Positions 18,431-28,193 of a stretch of DNA of 64,000 nt are shown in pieces. The stretch spans positions 124,001-188,000 of the forward strand of contig CAVZVI010000002.1 in assembly GCA_963778675.1 (NCBI GenBank), written 5' to 3'. This DNA is from CAWCDJ01 sp963778675 (GTDB taxonomy: Bacteria; Acidobacteriota; Terriglobia; Bryobacterales; Bryobacteraceae). Below the pieces are notes generated by a model. It did not search any database. It saw only the letters and a list, made by a program, of their open reading frames with translations, and was not told the origin of the DNA. The position numbers and the translations under genes were made by a program. Each line of letters opens with the position of its first letter. Position 1 is the stretch's first letter.

Positions 18431-19915
18431 TTACCTTTTCTTTCCCTGCGTTGGGTTGGGAACGCTCGTCGCGGGAGGCGGCGACATCCATTGCGCGTCG
18501 CTCAAGTTCCATCCTCCGCCCAGAGCTTTGTAGAGCTGGACAATGACCAGGCGCCGATTGATCTCTGTCTCGGCCAGCGCAAGTTGGGCCGGATAGAGTC
18601 TCTGCTGGGCCTCGAGAACTTCGTTGTAGGTCGAGAGCCCCTCGAGGAATCGCGTCCGCGCCAGGCCGACAGCCCTCTGATTGGATTCAACGGCTCGGAT
18701 CGCCTCCGTGCGGATGGCATCGTATTTCTCACGCGAAATGAGAGCATCGGAGACGTCCCGAAACGCCCCCAGCGCCGTCTGCATGTACCGTGCCCTCGCC
18801 TGTTCCCAGTTCGCGACTGCCTGCCGTCTCCGGGCTTTCAGGGCGCCGCCCTGGAAGATGGGGCCCGAGGCGCTTGCGCCGAGGCTCCAGGCGTTCGTGT
18901 TGCCGGAGGTAAGGTCGGCGAGGGGCGTGCTTAACTTGCCGAAGAACGTGGTGAGGCCGATCGCCGGAAAGTACGCGGCCCTGGCCACTCCAATCCGGGC
19001 GTTGGCGGCCCGCACCTCCTGCGCCGCCGCGAGAACATCCGGCCGGCGCTCCAGCAAGGCGGAAGGTAAACCCGCGGGCACCTGTGGCGGAAGAGTTTCT
19101 TCCAGGAGTTTGAGCTTCGTGTCGATCGGGCCGGGGTTCCGGCCGAGTAACAGGCTGATCTGGTTCTCCTTGAGCTCAATCAGCCTTTGGATTTCCGGTA
19201 TGGTGGCGGCGGCGGCCGCCTCGTCAGCCGCGGCACGCGACGTCTGCAGTTCATTGCCCAGGCCTCCCTGGAACCGCTCCGTGAACAGTTTGAGGGTCGA
19301 CGTGTACGATGCCGTGGTCTCCCGGGCGATCTCGAGCGTATATCGCAGGCCCAGAAGCTCGAAGTAGGCCTGGGAGACATCGCTGGCCAGCGTGAGCATG
19401 AGTCCGCGCCGGGCCTCCTCGGTGGCGAGAAACTGCGCCCGGGCAGCCTCATTCGTGCGGCGGATTCGGCCCCAGATGTCCGCCTCCCAGGCTGCCCGCG
19501 CTATCCCGAGGAAGAACCCCTGAGCGTTCGGCGAATTGGAGGCCGGACTGTTGACGAACTGGTTGTGTCCGTAGCTGGTGATGGCCGAATAGCCGACCGC
19601 CGGGAAATACAGGGATCTCGCTTCCGCGGCAACCTGGCGCGCCTCCTCGACGCGGGCAACGGCGGCGGCCAGGTCGTAGTTGTTGGCAAGCGACGTCTTG
19701 ACGAGCTGGGTCAGAGTCTCGTCTTTGAAGACATTCCACCAGGGCAAGTCTGCAAGAGAAGCCTGTGTAGCTGCGGCCGGCGCTCCCCGGAAGGCTCCCG
19801 GGGAGCTTACGTTTGGCCGACGGTAGTTGGGGCCAACCGTGCAGGCCGGCAGCAGCATTAGCAGAGGCACAAGAGCGAGGGCCGGGAGAAACGCAATAAG
19901 CCTCCTCCTGCTCAT
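18431..19915 (-). CDS. RND efflux outer-membrane lipoprotein, NodT/OprM family
   Basis: About 494 residues. The signal peptide ends in lipobox LLPAC, and the mature protein begins CTVGPNYRRP, the standard start of NodT-type outer-membrane factors. Two OEP domains follow, with long coiled-coil helices (DLAAAVARVEEARQVAAEARS and QRAVGLARTRFLEGLSTYNEV). The protein should form the TolC-like channel for the RND pump encoded at 22796-27180. Its start lies 8 bp after the arcA stop, so it is transcribed with arcD and arcA, an unusual separation from its pump partners. The start at 19915 fits the signal; a longer frame to 19963 lies inside arcA. Confidence 0.88.
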   Translation of the reverse strand: MSRRRLIAFLPALALVPLLMLLPACTVGPNYRRPNVSSPGAFRGAPAAATQASLADLPWWNVFKDETLTQLVKTSLANNYDLAAAVARVEEARQVAAEARSLYFPAVGYSAITSYGHNQFVNSPASNSPNAQGFFLGIARAAWEADIWGRIRRTNEAARAQFLATEEARRGLMLTLASDVSQAYFELLGLRYTLEIARETTASYTSTLKLFTERFQGGLGNELQTSRAAADEAAAAATIPEIQRLIELKENQISLLLGRNPGPIDTKLKLLEETLPPQVPAGLPSALLERRPDVLAAAQEVRAANARIGVARAAYFPAIGLTTFFGKLSTPLADLTSGNTNAWSLGASASGPIFQGGALKARRRQAVANWEQARARYMQTALGAFRDVSDALISREKYDAIRTEAIRAVESNQRAVGLARTRFLEGLSTYNEVLEAQQRLYPAQLALAETEINRRLVIVQLYKALGGGWNLSDAQWMSPPPATSVPNPTQGKKR

Positions 19916-19923
19916 ACGTGGAC

Positions 19924-21219
19924 CTAGTCGGCGGCATCGCGGATCAGCGGGCACGTCATGCAATGGCCGCCGCCGCGACCACGCCCCAGTTCCGCGCCGA
20001 CGATCGTGATCACCTCAATCCCGGCCTTGCGAAGGTGAGTGTTGGTATACGTGTTACGGTCATAAGCGACCACCACTCCCGGTTCGAGGGCAACCACGTT
20101 GTTGCCGCTGTCCCACTGCTGGCGCTCCGCGGCGTAGGCATCGCCGCCGGTCTCGACCACGCGCAGCTTCTTCAGGCCGAGCGCCTCCGCCACCACATCG
20201 ACGAACGGCTTGGTTTCCCGGGTCAGCTCGATCCCCGGCGCCTTGTCTGCCGGCCTCAGCGAGAACGTGACGATGCGATTGACGATCTCCGGGAACAGGG
20301 TGACCACGTCGCGGTCGCAGAACGTGAACACGGTATCCAGGTGCATTGCGGATCGGAGCTTGGGCATCCCGGCGACGATGACCCGCTTCGCGGCGCCCTT
20401 GGAGAACAGCGCGGCCGCAAGTTGCGTGATCGCCTGCCGCGAGGTGCGCTCACTCATGCCGATCAGCACGTTGCCCTTGCCGATCGGCATGACATCTCCG
20501 CCCTCAAGGGTTGCGGACCCGTGATTCACGTCGGGGTCTCCCCACCAGACTTCGAACTTCGCTTTCGCGAAATCGGGATGGAACTTATAGATTGAGGCCG
20601 CAAGCAGCGTCTCTTCGTGCCGCACCGGCCAGTAGAGCGCATTCAACGTGACACCGCCATAAATCCAGCAGGTGGTGTCCCGTGTATACAAGGTGTTGGG
20701 AAGCGGCGGAAGGAGATATTCGGTGATCCCCGACGCCTCCAGGGCCATCTTTGCGAAGTCGCTGCTGTATTTGTCCGGGAGGTCGATGGAGGAAAGACCG
20801 CCGATGAGATACTCCGCAAGCGTTCTGGAATCCAGGCTTTCGAGGAAGCTCCGGGTCTCCGACACGAGCTCCAGGCCGACTTCGTTGGGCACGATCTGGC
20901 GGTCGAGAATCCACTTCTTAGCCGCAGGATTATCCAGAACCTCGCTCAACAGGTTATGCATTTCGACGACTTCGACGCCGCGCTCGCGCATCTTGGTAAT
21001 GAAGTCGAAGTGGTCGCGCTTGGCGTTTTGCGTCCAGAGGACCTCGTCGAACAGTAGTTCGTCGCAGTTAGTCGGCGTCAAGCGGGTGTGGGCTAATCCC
21101 GGCGAGCAGACCAGCACCTTGCGCAGCTTCCCGACTTCGGAATAGACCCCGTACTTGGGCGATGCCGAGGGAGTCGTCTCCTTCGTTTCGACCGATTCGT
21201 CAACGATTGTTTTAGCCAT
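19924..21219 (-). CDS. arcA: Arginine deiminase
   Basis: 431 residues with AAGGAG just upstream of the ATG. It converts arginine to citrulline and ammonia. Family motifs are intact: VCSPGLAHTRLTPTNCDELL at the N-terminus, MHLDTVFTFCDRD with the active-site His and Asp, EGGDVMP, and the nucleophile cysteine in GRGGGHCMTCPL near the C-terminus. An arginine/ornithine-type antiporter gene (arcD) lies 15 bp upstream. The usual partners arcB and arcC (carbamoyltransferase and carbamate kinase) are not in the window. The role may therefore be acid defence by ammonia release, or the pathway may be completed elsewhere. Confidence 0.93.
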   Translation of the reverse strand: MAKTIVDESVETKETTPSASPKYGVYSEVGKLRKVLVCSPGLAHTRLTPTNCDELLFDEVLWTQNAKRDHFDFITKMRERGVEVVEMHNLLSEVLDNPAAKKWILDRQIVPNEVGLELVSETRSFLESLDSRTLAEYLIGGLSSIDLPDKYSSDFAKMALEASGITEYLLPPLPNTLYTRDTTCWIYGGVTLNALYWPVRHEETLLAASIYKFHPDFAKAKFEVWWGDPDVNHGSATLEGGDVMPIGKGNVLIGMSERTSRQAITQLAAALFSKGAAKRVIVAGMPKLRSAMHLDTVFTFCDRDVVTLFPEIVNRIVTFSLRPADKAPGIELTRETKPFVDVVAEALGLKKLRVVETGGDAYAAERQQWDSGNNVVALEPGVVVAYDRNTYTNTHLRKAGIEVITIVGAELGRGRGGGHCMTCPLIRDAAD

Positions 21220-21234
21220 GATGAGCTCCTTGAT

Positions 21235-22665
21235 CTAGATCGCAATATGACCGGATGCAAGCGCGTAGATCGCCACGGCGGCGGCAACGGATGCGGCGCC
21301 GAACGCGATCCGTTCGCCGGACGTGAAGACTGCGGCGTGCTGCTCCCGCCGCGCCATAAAGAAGAGGAACGTACCTGGGCCGTAAATCACGGCAGAGAGC
21401 AGGAGAAACTTCATCCCCGCTGCATAGAGCAGCCACGCGGTATAGAAAACGGCTAGCCCGGTCAGGACCAGGCCGCGACGGCGCTGGTGGGCGTCCCCTT
21501 CGTAGGTCTCTCCTCGCCATGCCAACTGCAGACCGTATGCCGCGACCAACAAGTACGGGATCAACGTCATCGAACTCGTCAGCTCCAGGGCAAGCGTGAA
21601 GGCGTAGCGCGCGAACAGCGTGAGAATCAGAAATATCTGCACCATGATATTGGTCAGCCACAGAGCGGCCGCGGGAACACCGTTGCTGTTTTGACGGGCG
21701 AGGAACGACGGCATGGTGTTGGACTCGGCCGCCGAGAACAGGACTTCCGCAGCGAGCATCGTCCACGACAGGAAGGCTCCCAGGACCGAAATGAGCAGTC
21801 CGGCGCTGACAAAGATGGCGCCCCAACGGCCGACGGCAGCTTCCAATACGCCGGCCATCGATGGATTACGCAGCCCCGCCAGATCCGCGCGCGGCAGGAC
21901 TCCATAGGAGAGCATCGTTACGAGGATCAGCAGGCAGAGCACGCCGAGAAAGCCCATTACCGTGGCGATACCGACATCCCGCCGGTTCTTGGCGTAGCGC
22001 GAGTATACACTGGCGCCCTCCACTCCGAGGAAGACAAACACGCTGACCAGCATGGTGCCGCGAACCTGTGAGAATAAGCCTCCCAGGTTGTGCCCTTCGC
22101 CACCCCAGAAGTTCGCCTTGAAGAGACCTGCATTAAAGTTGATCGCGACGATGACGATGAAGATCAATATCGGGATGACCTTGGCGATCGTGACAATCGT
22201 GTTCACCACCGCAGCCTGCTTGACGCCGCGCAAGATGAGAAAGTGTACGATCCACAAAATGACTGAAGAGACGGCGATCGCCGGGATCGTGTTGCCTTCT
22301 CCGAAGATCGGGAAGAAGGCGCCGAGTGTCGACTTGATCAGAACAAAGTAGGACACGTTCCCAATACAGGTCCCCGCCCAGTACCCCAGCGCCGACAGAA
22401 ATCCCCAGTAGTTTCCGAAGCCGGCCTTGGCGTACGCATAGACGCCCGCGTCGAGGTCGGGCTTACGTTGTGCCAGGCTCTGGAACACCATGGCCAGCAT
22501 CAACATGCCGAAGCCCGAGACGGCCCAGGCGATCAAAGCTCCGAATCCGCCCGTCACGCGCCCGAATGTTTGCGGCAGGGAAAAGATGCCCGCGCCGACC
22601 ATTGAGCCCACCACCATGGCGGACAAGGTCCATAAGGAGAACTTCTGTTCCGATGATGTGGTCAT
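21235..22665 (-). CDS. arcD: Basic amino acid antiporter, arginine/ornithine type (APC family)
   Basis: 476 residues and about 12 membrane segments. TLSAMVVGSMVGAGIFSLPQ is the APC first-helix motif (GxGIF). LAQRKPDLDAGVYAYAKAGF and the tail fit the basic amino acid/polyamine antiporter (ArcD/YdgI) subfamily, which exchanges arginine for ornithine or citrulline. It lies directly upstream of arcA on the same strand, supporting arginine import for the deiminase. GAGGG precedes the ATG. The 130 bp upstream separates it from the RND pump gene; I saw no clear FNR or ArgR box there. Confidence 0.88.
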   Translation of the reverse strand: MTTSSEQKFSLWTLSAMVVGSMVGAGIFSLPQTFGRVTGGFGALIAWAVSGFGMLMLAMVFQSLAQRKPDLDAGVYAYAKAGFGNYWGFLSALGYWAGTCIGNVSYFVLIKSTLGAFFPIFGEGNTIPAIAVSSVILWIVHFLILRGVKQAAVVNTIVTIAKVIPILIFIVIVAINFNAGLFKANFWGGEGHNLGGLFSQVRGTMLVSVFVFLGVEGASVYSRYAKNRRDVGIATVMGFLGVLCLLILVTMLSYGVLPRADLAGLRNPSMAGVLEAAVGRWGAIFVSAGLLISVLGAFLSWTMLAAEVLFSAAESNTMPSFLARQNSNGVPAAALWLTNIMVQIFLILTLFARYAFTLALELTSSMTLIPYLLVAAYGLQLAWRGETYEGDAHQRRRGLVLTGLAVFYTAWLLYAAGMKFLLLSAVIYGPGTFLFFMARREQHAAVFTSGERIAFGAASVAAAVAIYALASGHIAI

Positions 22666-22795
22666 GATTTAGCCCTCGTTACGAGACAGGCCCGCAGGAT
22701 GATTGAACTCGATCGCTTGCACAATCCTCGTCAAAAATGATGCGAATGATCCGGAGGTGACTCAATATCTCGACCCGCAAGGACCTGCCTGAGGG

Positions 22796-25700
22796 TTACG
22801 GCGTTTCGGGAGCTTCCTCCCGGATCTTGTAGAAGATGGAGTAGAGTACCGGAACGACAATCATTGTCAGCACGCAAGCAAAGGCCAGGCCGAACATGAT
22901 CGTCGCCGCCATCGCAACGAAGAAGGGATCTTGCAGCAGAGGAATCATCCCGAGGACCGTCGTTACTGCCACCAGGATCACGGGGCGCAACCTGCTTACG
23001 CTCGCATCGACTACCGCCGGATAGGGCGCTTTCCCGTCGCCGAGTTGCGTATGAACCTCGTCCACCAGGACGATCGAGTTTTTGATCTGCTCGCCGCCCA
23101 GCGCGATCACACCCAGCAAGGCCATGAAGCCGAACGGCTGCCTGGTCAACATGAGCCCCGCCGTCACGCCGATGATTGCCAGCGGCACCGCCAGGCAGAT
23201 CACCAGCGTGGAGCGGATCGAGTTAAACAGACACACGACGATGAACACCATCAGCAGCAGCGCGGCGGGAAGGGGCTTTGCCAGCGCGGCGCGGGCTTCG
23301 CGCGAATCCTCGTCCTCTCCGCCCCACTCCCGCGAATACCCGGGGGGCAGCACGATCTTTTCGATCTTTGGCCGCACGCGATTGAGCAAGTGGCTGGGCA
23401 GCCCGGAGCGAGGATCGGCATGCACGGTGATGGTCGGGCGCCGGTTACGCCGCATCACGACCGGATCTTCCCAGCCGACGTCCACGCCGGAGACCACCTG
23501 GCCCATGGGGATCATCTTCCGGGCCGCGGGGCTCCAGATCTGCAGGCTGCGAATCACGTCGACATCGCTGCGTTCGTCCAGGGGAGGGCGGGCGACGATC
23601 GGAAGCAGCCTGGTCTCCTGCGGAAAGGTCCCTCTACCGGCGCTGCCAGGCTCGCGGTAAAAGCCCACCGTGCGTCCTTCGAAACTGGCCTGGAGAGCGT
23701 CTGACACTTCCGCGCGCGTTATGCCGTTCCGGTTCGCCTGGATATCGAGCAGGGTCGGACGGATCACCTTGACCTGCTCGCGCCAGTCGGAGCGCACCCC
23801 AATGGCTCCGCCGTCTTCATGGATGACTTCCTGCGCCTGGCTGGCCAGTTTGCGAAGCTCGGCAGGATCCGGTCCGCTGAACCGCACCTGAACCCGGCCG
23901 CCGCTGCCGGGACCCAGGAGAAACTTCTTGGCGACCGAGTTGGCGTCGGGACGGTTCTGATCCAGGTATCGCTGGATGGTGGCGATCAGTCCGTCGATCT
24001 TGTTCTTGTCATCGACGTCGACCAGGAACTGCACGAAGGCCGGATTCTGCCGCTCCGGCGTGTATACCAGCAAAAAGCGCAGGCCGCCGCTGCCAACGAA
24101 CGATGTGACGTGCGTCACGCCGGGCAGAGAATGGACGAACCGCTCGACGCTCCCGGCGAAGGCGTCCGACTCGCGGATATCGGTGCCGGCCGGCAGAAAC
24201 GTATCCACCATGAATTGCGGCCGGGTCGCGGGTGGGAAGAAGCTCTGATCCAACCTGCTGAAGCCGTATAGCGCGATGGCGAACAGGCCGATCGTCGAAA
24301 GTAGAACCGCCCAGCGGAAGCGCAGCGCGGCGACCAGCAGGCGCCGGTAGTTGCGGAAAAGAAAGCCCGCGTGCGCACCGCCTTCAGCCTCGCCTCCGGG
24401 TCTCGGAGAAAAGAGACGGTAGCCCAGCAGCGGCGTGACTGTAATCGCCGCGACCCAGCTCAAGGCCAGGGAGATCAATATGACCCAAAACAGAGAGTTG
24501 CAATACTCGCCGGTCCGGTCTTCCGACAGTCCGATGGCCGCAAAGGCGACCACCGCGATGCCTGTCGCTCCGAAAAGCGGCCACTGGTTCTGCGCGATCA
24601 CGTCGCGAATCACGTGAAGCTTGTCTTCGCCGGCTTCGATCCGTACCTTGAGCCCCTCGGTGACAACGATCGCGTTGTCCGTGAGCATGCACAGCGCAAT
24701 GATCAGGGCCCCCAGCGAGATCCGCTCCATCAGAAGGTTGCCGTCCACATACATCACCAGGAAGGTGCCCATGATCGTCAGGAACAGAACGAATCCGATC
24801 ATGAAGCCCGCCTTGCGGCCCATCGCGACCAGGAGCACGATGAAGACGATCGTGACCGCCTTTCCCAGATTGAAGATGAAGCTGTTGGTGGCCTGGATTA
24901 CGGCCTTCGGCTGGAAGTTGATCTCGCCGATCTCGATTCCTACCGGCTGAACATGCTTTAGCTCGTCAAGCTTTTGCCGGACAGCTTCGCCCATCTTCAC
25001 GACGTTGCCGCCCTGCACCGTCGAGATACCCAGGCCGACCGCCGGGCGCCCGTCGTACCGAAGCAGCCGTGTGGGCGGATCTTCGTCGCCGCGTTCGATC
25101 GTCGCGACATCCTTCAGAAAAAGCTGGCGGCCCGTACGATCGGACCCGATCACCAGCCCGAGCATATCCTCCGCCGAACGGAACCCGCCGGTCGAATCGA
25201 GGGCCAACCGCTCGTCTCCAACCCGCACCCGGCCTCCGTCGGACGCAATGTTTCTAGCCTGAAGCTGGCGATAGATCTGATCTTCGTTGATGCCGAGGCC
25301 CACCAGGCGCTGCCGCGAGATCTCGAGAAAGGCCTCCTCCTGCTGTTCGCCGAACAGATCGACCTTCTTGACATCGCGCACCAGCAACAACTCGCGGCGA
25401 AGGAACTCCGTGTAGCGGCGAAGCTCGGGTTGCGAGAAGCCGTCCCCGGTAATTGCCAGGAAAATGCCGTAGACGTCGCCGAAATCGTCGATCACCAGGG
25501 ACTTGCCCCGCACGGAGGGAGGCAGGCGGAATTGGGCGTCGTCGATCTTCCGGCGAAGCTCGTCCCAAACCTGGGGGATTTTCTCCTTGTCGTAGCGGTC
25601 CTGGATTACCGCCGTCACCACCGACCGCCCGCGTGTGGACTCCGACTCAACGCGCTTGAGCTGGCCCAGTTGCTGGCAAGCGACCTCGATCGGGTTGCTG

Positions 25701-25888
25701 ACCTCCTGGGCTACCTCCTCAGCGCTCGCTCCAGGGTAGGGCGTGACGATCAGCGCTTCCTTGATCGTGAACTCCGGATCCTCCAGTCTTCCCAGCCTCT
25801 GGTAGGCGACGATCCCACCCAGGAGGACGAAGACGATGGAAGCGTAGATGACCCGGTTTCTGCGGACCGAGAACTCGCCGATGTTCAC
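22796..25888 (-). CDS. RND efflux pump inner-membrane subunit
   Basis: 1030 residues from a GTG at 25888 that overlaps the TGA of the adaptor gene as GTGA. This start also gives the usual family length and N-terminus (NIGEFSVRRNRVIYASIVFV). Twelve membrane segments in two halves and two large periplasmic loops are evident. TPYPGASAEEVAQEVSNPIE is the conserved RND porter motif. In TM4 the proton-relay segment reads LTDNAIVV, so the usual Asp-Asp pair of HAE pumps appears as Asp-Asn. It works with the adaptor upstream and probably the outer-membrane factor at 18431-19915. The substrate range is unknown. Confidence 0.9.
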   Translation of the reverse strand: MNIGEFSVRRNRVIYASIVFVLLGGIVAYQRLGRLEDPEFTIKEALIVTPYPGASAEEVAQEVSNPIEVACQQLGQLKRVESESTRGRSVVTAVIQDRYDKEKIPQVWDELRRKIDDAQFRLPPSVRGKSLVIDDFGDVYGIFLAITGDGFSQPELRRYTEFLRRELLLVRDVKKVDLFGEQQEEAFLEISRQRLVGLGINEDQIYRQLQARNIASDGGRVRVGDERLALDSTGGFRSAEDMLGLVIGSDRTGRQLFLKDVATIERGDEDPPTRLLRYDGRPAVGLGISTVQGGNVVKMGEAVRQKLDELKHVQPVGIEIGEINFQPKAVIQATNSFIFNLGKAVTIVFIVLLVAMGRKAGFMIGFVLFLTIMGTFLVMYVDGNLLMERISLGALIIALCMLTDNAIVVTEGLKVRIEAGEDKLHVIRDVIAQNQWPLFGATGIAVVAFAAIGLSEDRTGEYCNSLFWVILISLALSWVAAITVTPLLGYRLFSPRPGGEAEGGAHAGFLFRNYRRLLVAALRFRWAVLLSTIGLFAIALYGFSRLDQSFFPPATRPQFMVDTFLPAGTDIRESDAFAGSVERFVHSLPGVTHVTSFVGSGGLRFLLVYTPERQNPAFVQFLVDVDDKNKIDGLIATIQRYLDQNRPDANSVAKKFLLGPGSGGRVQVRFSGPDPAELRKLASQAQEVIHEDGGAIGVRSDWREQVKVIRPTLLDIQANRNGITRAEVSDALQASFEGRTVGFYREPGSAGRGTFPQETRLLPIVARPPLDERSDVDVIRSLQIWSPAARKMIPMGQVVSGVDVGWEDPVVMRRNRRPTITVHADPRSGLPSHLLNRVRPKIEKIVLPPGYSREWGGEDEDSREARAALAKPLPAALLLMVFIVVCLFNSIRSTLVICLAVPLAIIGVTAGLMLTRQPFGFMALLGVIALGGEQIKNSIVLVDEVHTQLGDGKAPYPAVVDASVSRLRPVILVAVTTVLGMIPLLQDPFFVAMAATIMFGLAFACVLTMIVVPVLYSIFYKIREEAPETP

Positions 25889-27180
25889 GGCCTGTCCGCT
25901 CCCAGCGCGTCGCCCAGATCGCGAACCTTCATCCCCTCGCGCAGGAATGGTGCGCCGGCCACCACCACTCGATCTCCCGGGCTCAGCCCGGAGGAGATTT
26001 CCAAGTCGCCGTCCTTCGCCTCTCCAGTCCTCACCGCGCGGCACCTGACAGTTCCGTCCGAACCCATGAGCCACACCACCTGCTGCCCGTTATCCTGCCT
26101 GGTGACTGCCGAAATCGGGACGAAGATGCCGTTGCCGGGAGTACGCGGCCGGCGGTAGGCGACGGCAACCGTGGCTGTCATTCCGGGAAGAGCCATGACA
26201 CGGGTCGGGGCCTTCATGCCGAACCGTACCTGAAACGTCTGCGTCGCCGGGTCCGCCTCTTGCGCGAGTTCTTTGATGCGTACCGGGAACCGGGGCCCCG
26301 GGGCCTTACTGAACTCCGCAACCATTTGCCCGACGGCCGGCGGGCGAAAGCCCGTGGCCATCACGGCCTCGGGCACGTCGACGACGATATCGATCTCGCC
26401 GGTGGTCTGAAACTTCACCACCGGCCGGTTCGCTGTGACCGGCTGACCTTCGTCGATCAGCCGCTGAGCGATGACGCCGTCGTACGGCGCGCGCAGCGTG
26501 CTGTCAGCCAGTTCCACTTTCGCTTCCAGCAGCCGGCCTTCGAGCGTTCGGACCTGGGCCTCCTGGGCCTCGACGTCTTCCTTGCGGGCGACCGTTGCCT
26601 TCTCGACCAGTTGAAGGGCCGCCTTGTGATCCTCCTGCGCGACCTGGTAAGAGGTCTGCGAGAGTTCGTACTCCGAACGAGAGACCGCACCAGTAGGGAG
26701 CAGCCGTGCGTAGCGGTCGAATTCCGTGCGCGCATTTGCCAGCTTCGCCTCCGCCGCGCGCAACTGCGCTTCCCGGCGCACCTGCTCCTCCGGCCGTTCC
26801 CCAAGCCGGAGTGCGTCGAGAACCGCTCGTGCCTGGTCGAACTGCCCTTGCGCGGCTTCCCGCCGGGCCTGGAATTCACTCTGCCGGAGTTGAGCGATCA
26901 TCTCGCCCCGGGCAACTCTCTGTCCCTCCTTGACCGGCAGCCTGACCACCAGACCCGGCACCTGGAACGCAAGCTCTACGCTCTTCGCGGCCGCAACTTT
27001 TCCGGGGAAAGATCGCAGGTACGATCCGCCACCTGCCGCCACGACCATCGTCTTGACAGGGCGAGGCTCAACGGATCGAACCGCCTCCTGCCGCGGGGAG
27101 CACCCGGCGGCGAGGCACAAGATCCACACCGTGGCCTGCAGGCCTGCACGGCGCACCCCGCGGTCGCGGCCGTCATGCAC
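25885..27180 (-). CDS. RND efflux periplasmic adaptor (membrane fusion protein)
   Basis: About 431 residues. The signal has a lipobox-like end (ATVWILCLAAGCSP), so it is probably lipid-anchored in the periplasm. VELAFQVPGLVVRLPVKEGQ starts the lipoyl half-motif, followed by a long hairpin of coiled coil and the return lipoyl half (LADSTLRAPYDGVIAQRLID). A beta-barrel and the membrane-proximal domain complete the HlyD/AcrA plan. The start is uncertain: a GTG at 27180 puts the signal at the N-terminus, while an ATG at 27243 would add 21 residues. It overlaps the pump gene by 4 bp. Confidence 0.87.
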   Translation of the reverse strand: MHDGRDRGVRRAGLQATVWILCLAAGCSPRQEAVRSVEPRPVKTMVVAAGGGSYLRSFPGKVAAAKSVELAFQVPGLVVRLPVKEGQRVARGEMIAQLRQSEFQARREAAQGQFDQARAVLDALRLGERPEEQVRREAQLRAAEAKLANARTEFDRYARLLPTGAVSRSEYELSQTSYQVAQEDHKAALQLVEKATVARKEDVEAQEAQVRTLEGRLLEAKVELADSTLRAPYDGVIAQRLIDEGQPVTANRPVVKFQTTGEIDIVVDVPEAVMATGFRPPAVGQMVAEFSKAPGPRFPVRIKELAQEADPATQTFQVRFGMKAPTRVMALPGMTATVAVAYRRPRTPGNGIFVPISAVTRQDNGQQVVWLMGSDGTVRCRAVRTGEAKDGDLEISSGLSPGDRVVVAGAPFLREGMKVRDLGDALGADRP

Positions 27181-27254
27181 GAATCGCCGTATGCCAGGTA
27201 TTGCGTGGTTCGGTCTTGACGGACGCGCCTGGATTGGTTGCATGGCCGGACAGG

Positions 27255-27773
27255 CTATTTGCGCCGCGAGATGTGTTGGAGCGCGATAGTGATCACGGCA
27301 CCGCCCAGCGCCCTGACCACGTGCGGATGCTGAGCATAGAAACCGCTGACCCGATCTATGATCGAAGGGTTGCTGCTCTGCGCACGGGCGGCGGCCTTCT
27401 CCACCTGCTCCGCCGACACCTGACTCGCCTGCTGCGGGGTTATCCCCTCTCCCCCGCTGACGCTGCCGGCCAGCGCGCTCAAACCCGGAATGCTTGCCAG
27501 TGTCGCGGGCGGAATCGCCGCGATCAACTGGTTCAGCAGACCTGCTCGCTGGTCCGGGTTGGACTCTTGAAACAGACTGGACACCATCTTCGGGAAGTCG
27601 GGAGTTTGATCGGATCGGAAGGCATGCGCCAATGCATCGGATATCACTTGCGAAGGCGCCGCCTCGGCGACATTACAAAAGTCCTGGTGCGGATCTGCCG
27701 GCGCAGCGGCTGTGCCGCCTGACGCACCGGAGTACCGGTTGACGATTTCGCTAATTGCGTCCATCCATGCCAT
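27255..27773 (-). CDS. Conserved hypothetical protein
   Basis: 172 residues with an excellent ribosome-binding site (AAAGGAGG six bases before ATG). No family is recognised. The protein is mostly helical, with Ala/Pro/Ser-rich stretches (SGASGGTAAAPADPHQDF). The middle segment (DALAHAFRSDQTPDFPKMVSSLF) is conserved-looking. A hydrophobic C-terminal segment (VVRALGGAVITIALQHIS) may be a membrane anchor or amphipathic helix. It sits upstream of the RND adaptor on the same strand, 11 bp from the longest possible adaptor start, so it may belong to the efflux operon. Confidence 0.6.
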   Translation of the reverse strand: MAWMDAISEIVNRYSGASGGTAAAPADPHQDFCNVAEAAPSQVISDALAHAFRSDQTPDFPKMVSSLFQESNPDQRAGLLNQLIAAIPPATLASIPGLSALAGSVSGGEGITPQQASQVSAEQVEKAAARAQSSNPSIIDRVSGFYAQHPHVVRALGGAVITIALQHISRRK

Positions 27774-27879
27774 AGAGCCTCCTTTGAAGGCCTGTCTCTC
27801 TCGACGGGCTGTTTGTAGAGCCCTTTCAGCAGCGATGATGATGGTGAATGAGGAGATCTATTCTTCCAGGATGGAAGCG

Positions 27880-28062
27880 TTAGCGCAGAGGAAGACATGT
27901 TGAAAATGTTACGTGCTCTCTTTTCTTTTCCTTTTTCTCGGCTTTTTTCTGCGCTTTGGCCGCCGCCTTAGTGGACTCTTCCACCTGATGTGCCGGCAGT
28001 GCCTGCGTGAGTATCAGGGCCATCGCGCCAAGGCAGATAGGAATGTATTTGTGAAGCTTCAT
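27880..28062 (-). CDS. Small exported Lys/Ala-rich protein
   Basis: 60 residues. The ATG at 28062 is preceded by TGGAGG at good spacing. The N-terminus MKLHKYIPICLGAMALILTQ followed by ALPAHQ reads as a signal peptide with an ALPA cleavage site. The rest is charged (AAAKAQKKAEKKEKKREH). The longer frame on the same strand is not needed. Function is unknown. The size, signal and strong ribosome-binding site make it a plausible real gene. Confidence 0.5.
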   Translation of the reverse strand: MKLHKYIPICLGAMALILTQALPAHQVEESTKAAAKAQKKAEKKEKKREHVTFSTCLPLR

Positions 28063-28193
28063 AATGCCTCCAGGTAGATACTCCACACCTTCTACCCCTT
28101 GAGACGAAGGATTCGGCGGCCGGCAAAGAGATGCACAGATCGGCCCTGGAAGGGGATGAATGTTCGATTGCGATTGTGCGGGAAATTGCGGAA

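Noticed and set aside
22666..22795. FNR or ArgR box ahead of arcD
   Set aside because: No TTGAT-N4-ATCAA or ARG-box palindrome was convincing.
24974..26158. 394-residue plus-strand frame over the RND genes
   Set aside because: Shadow of the conserved pump and adaptor coding sequence.
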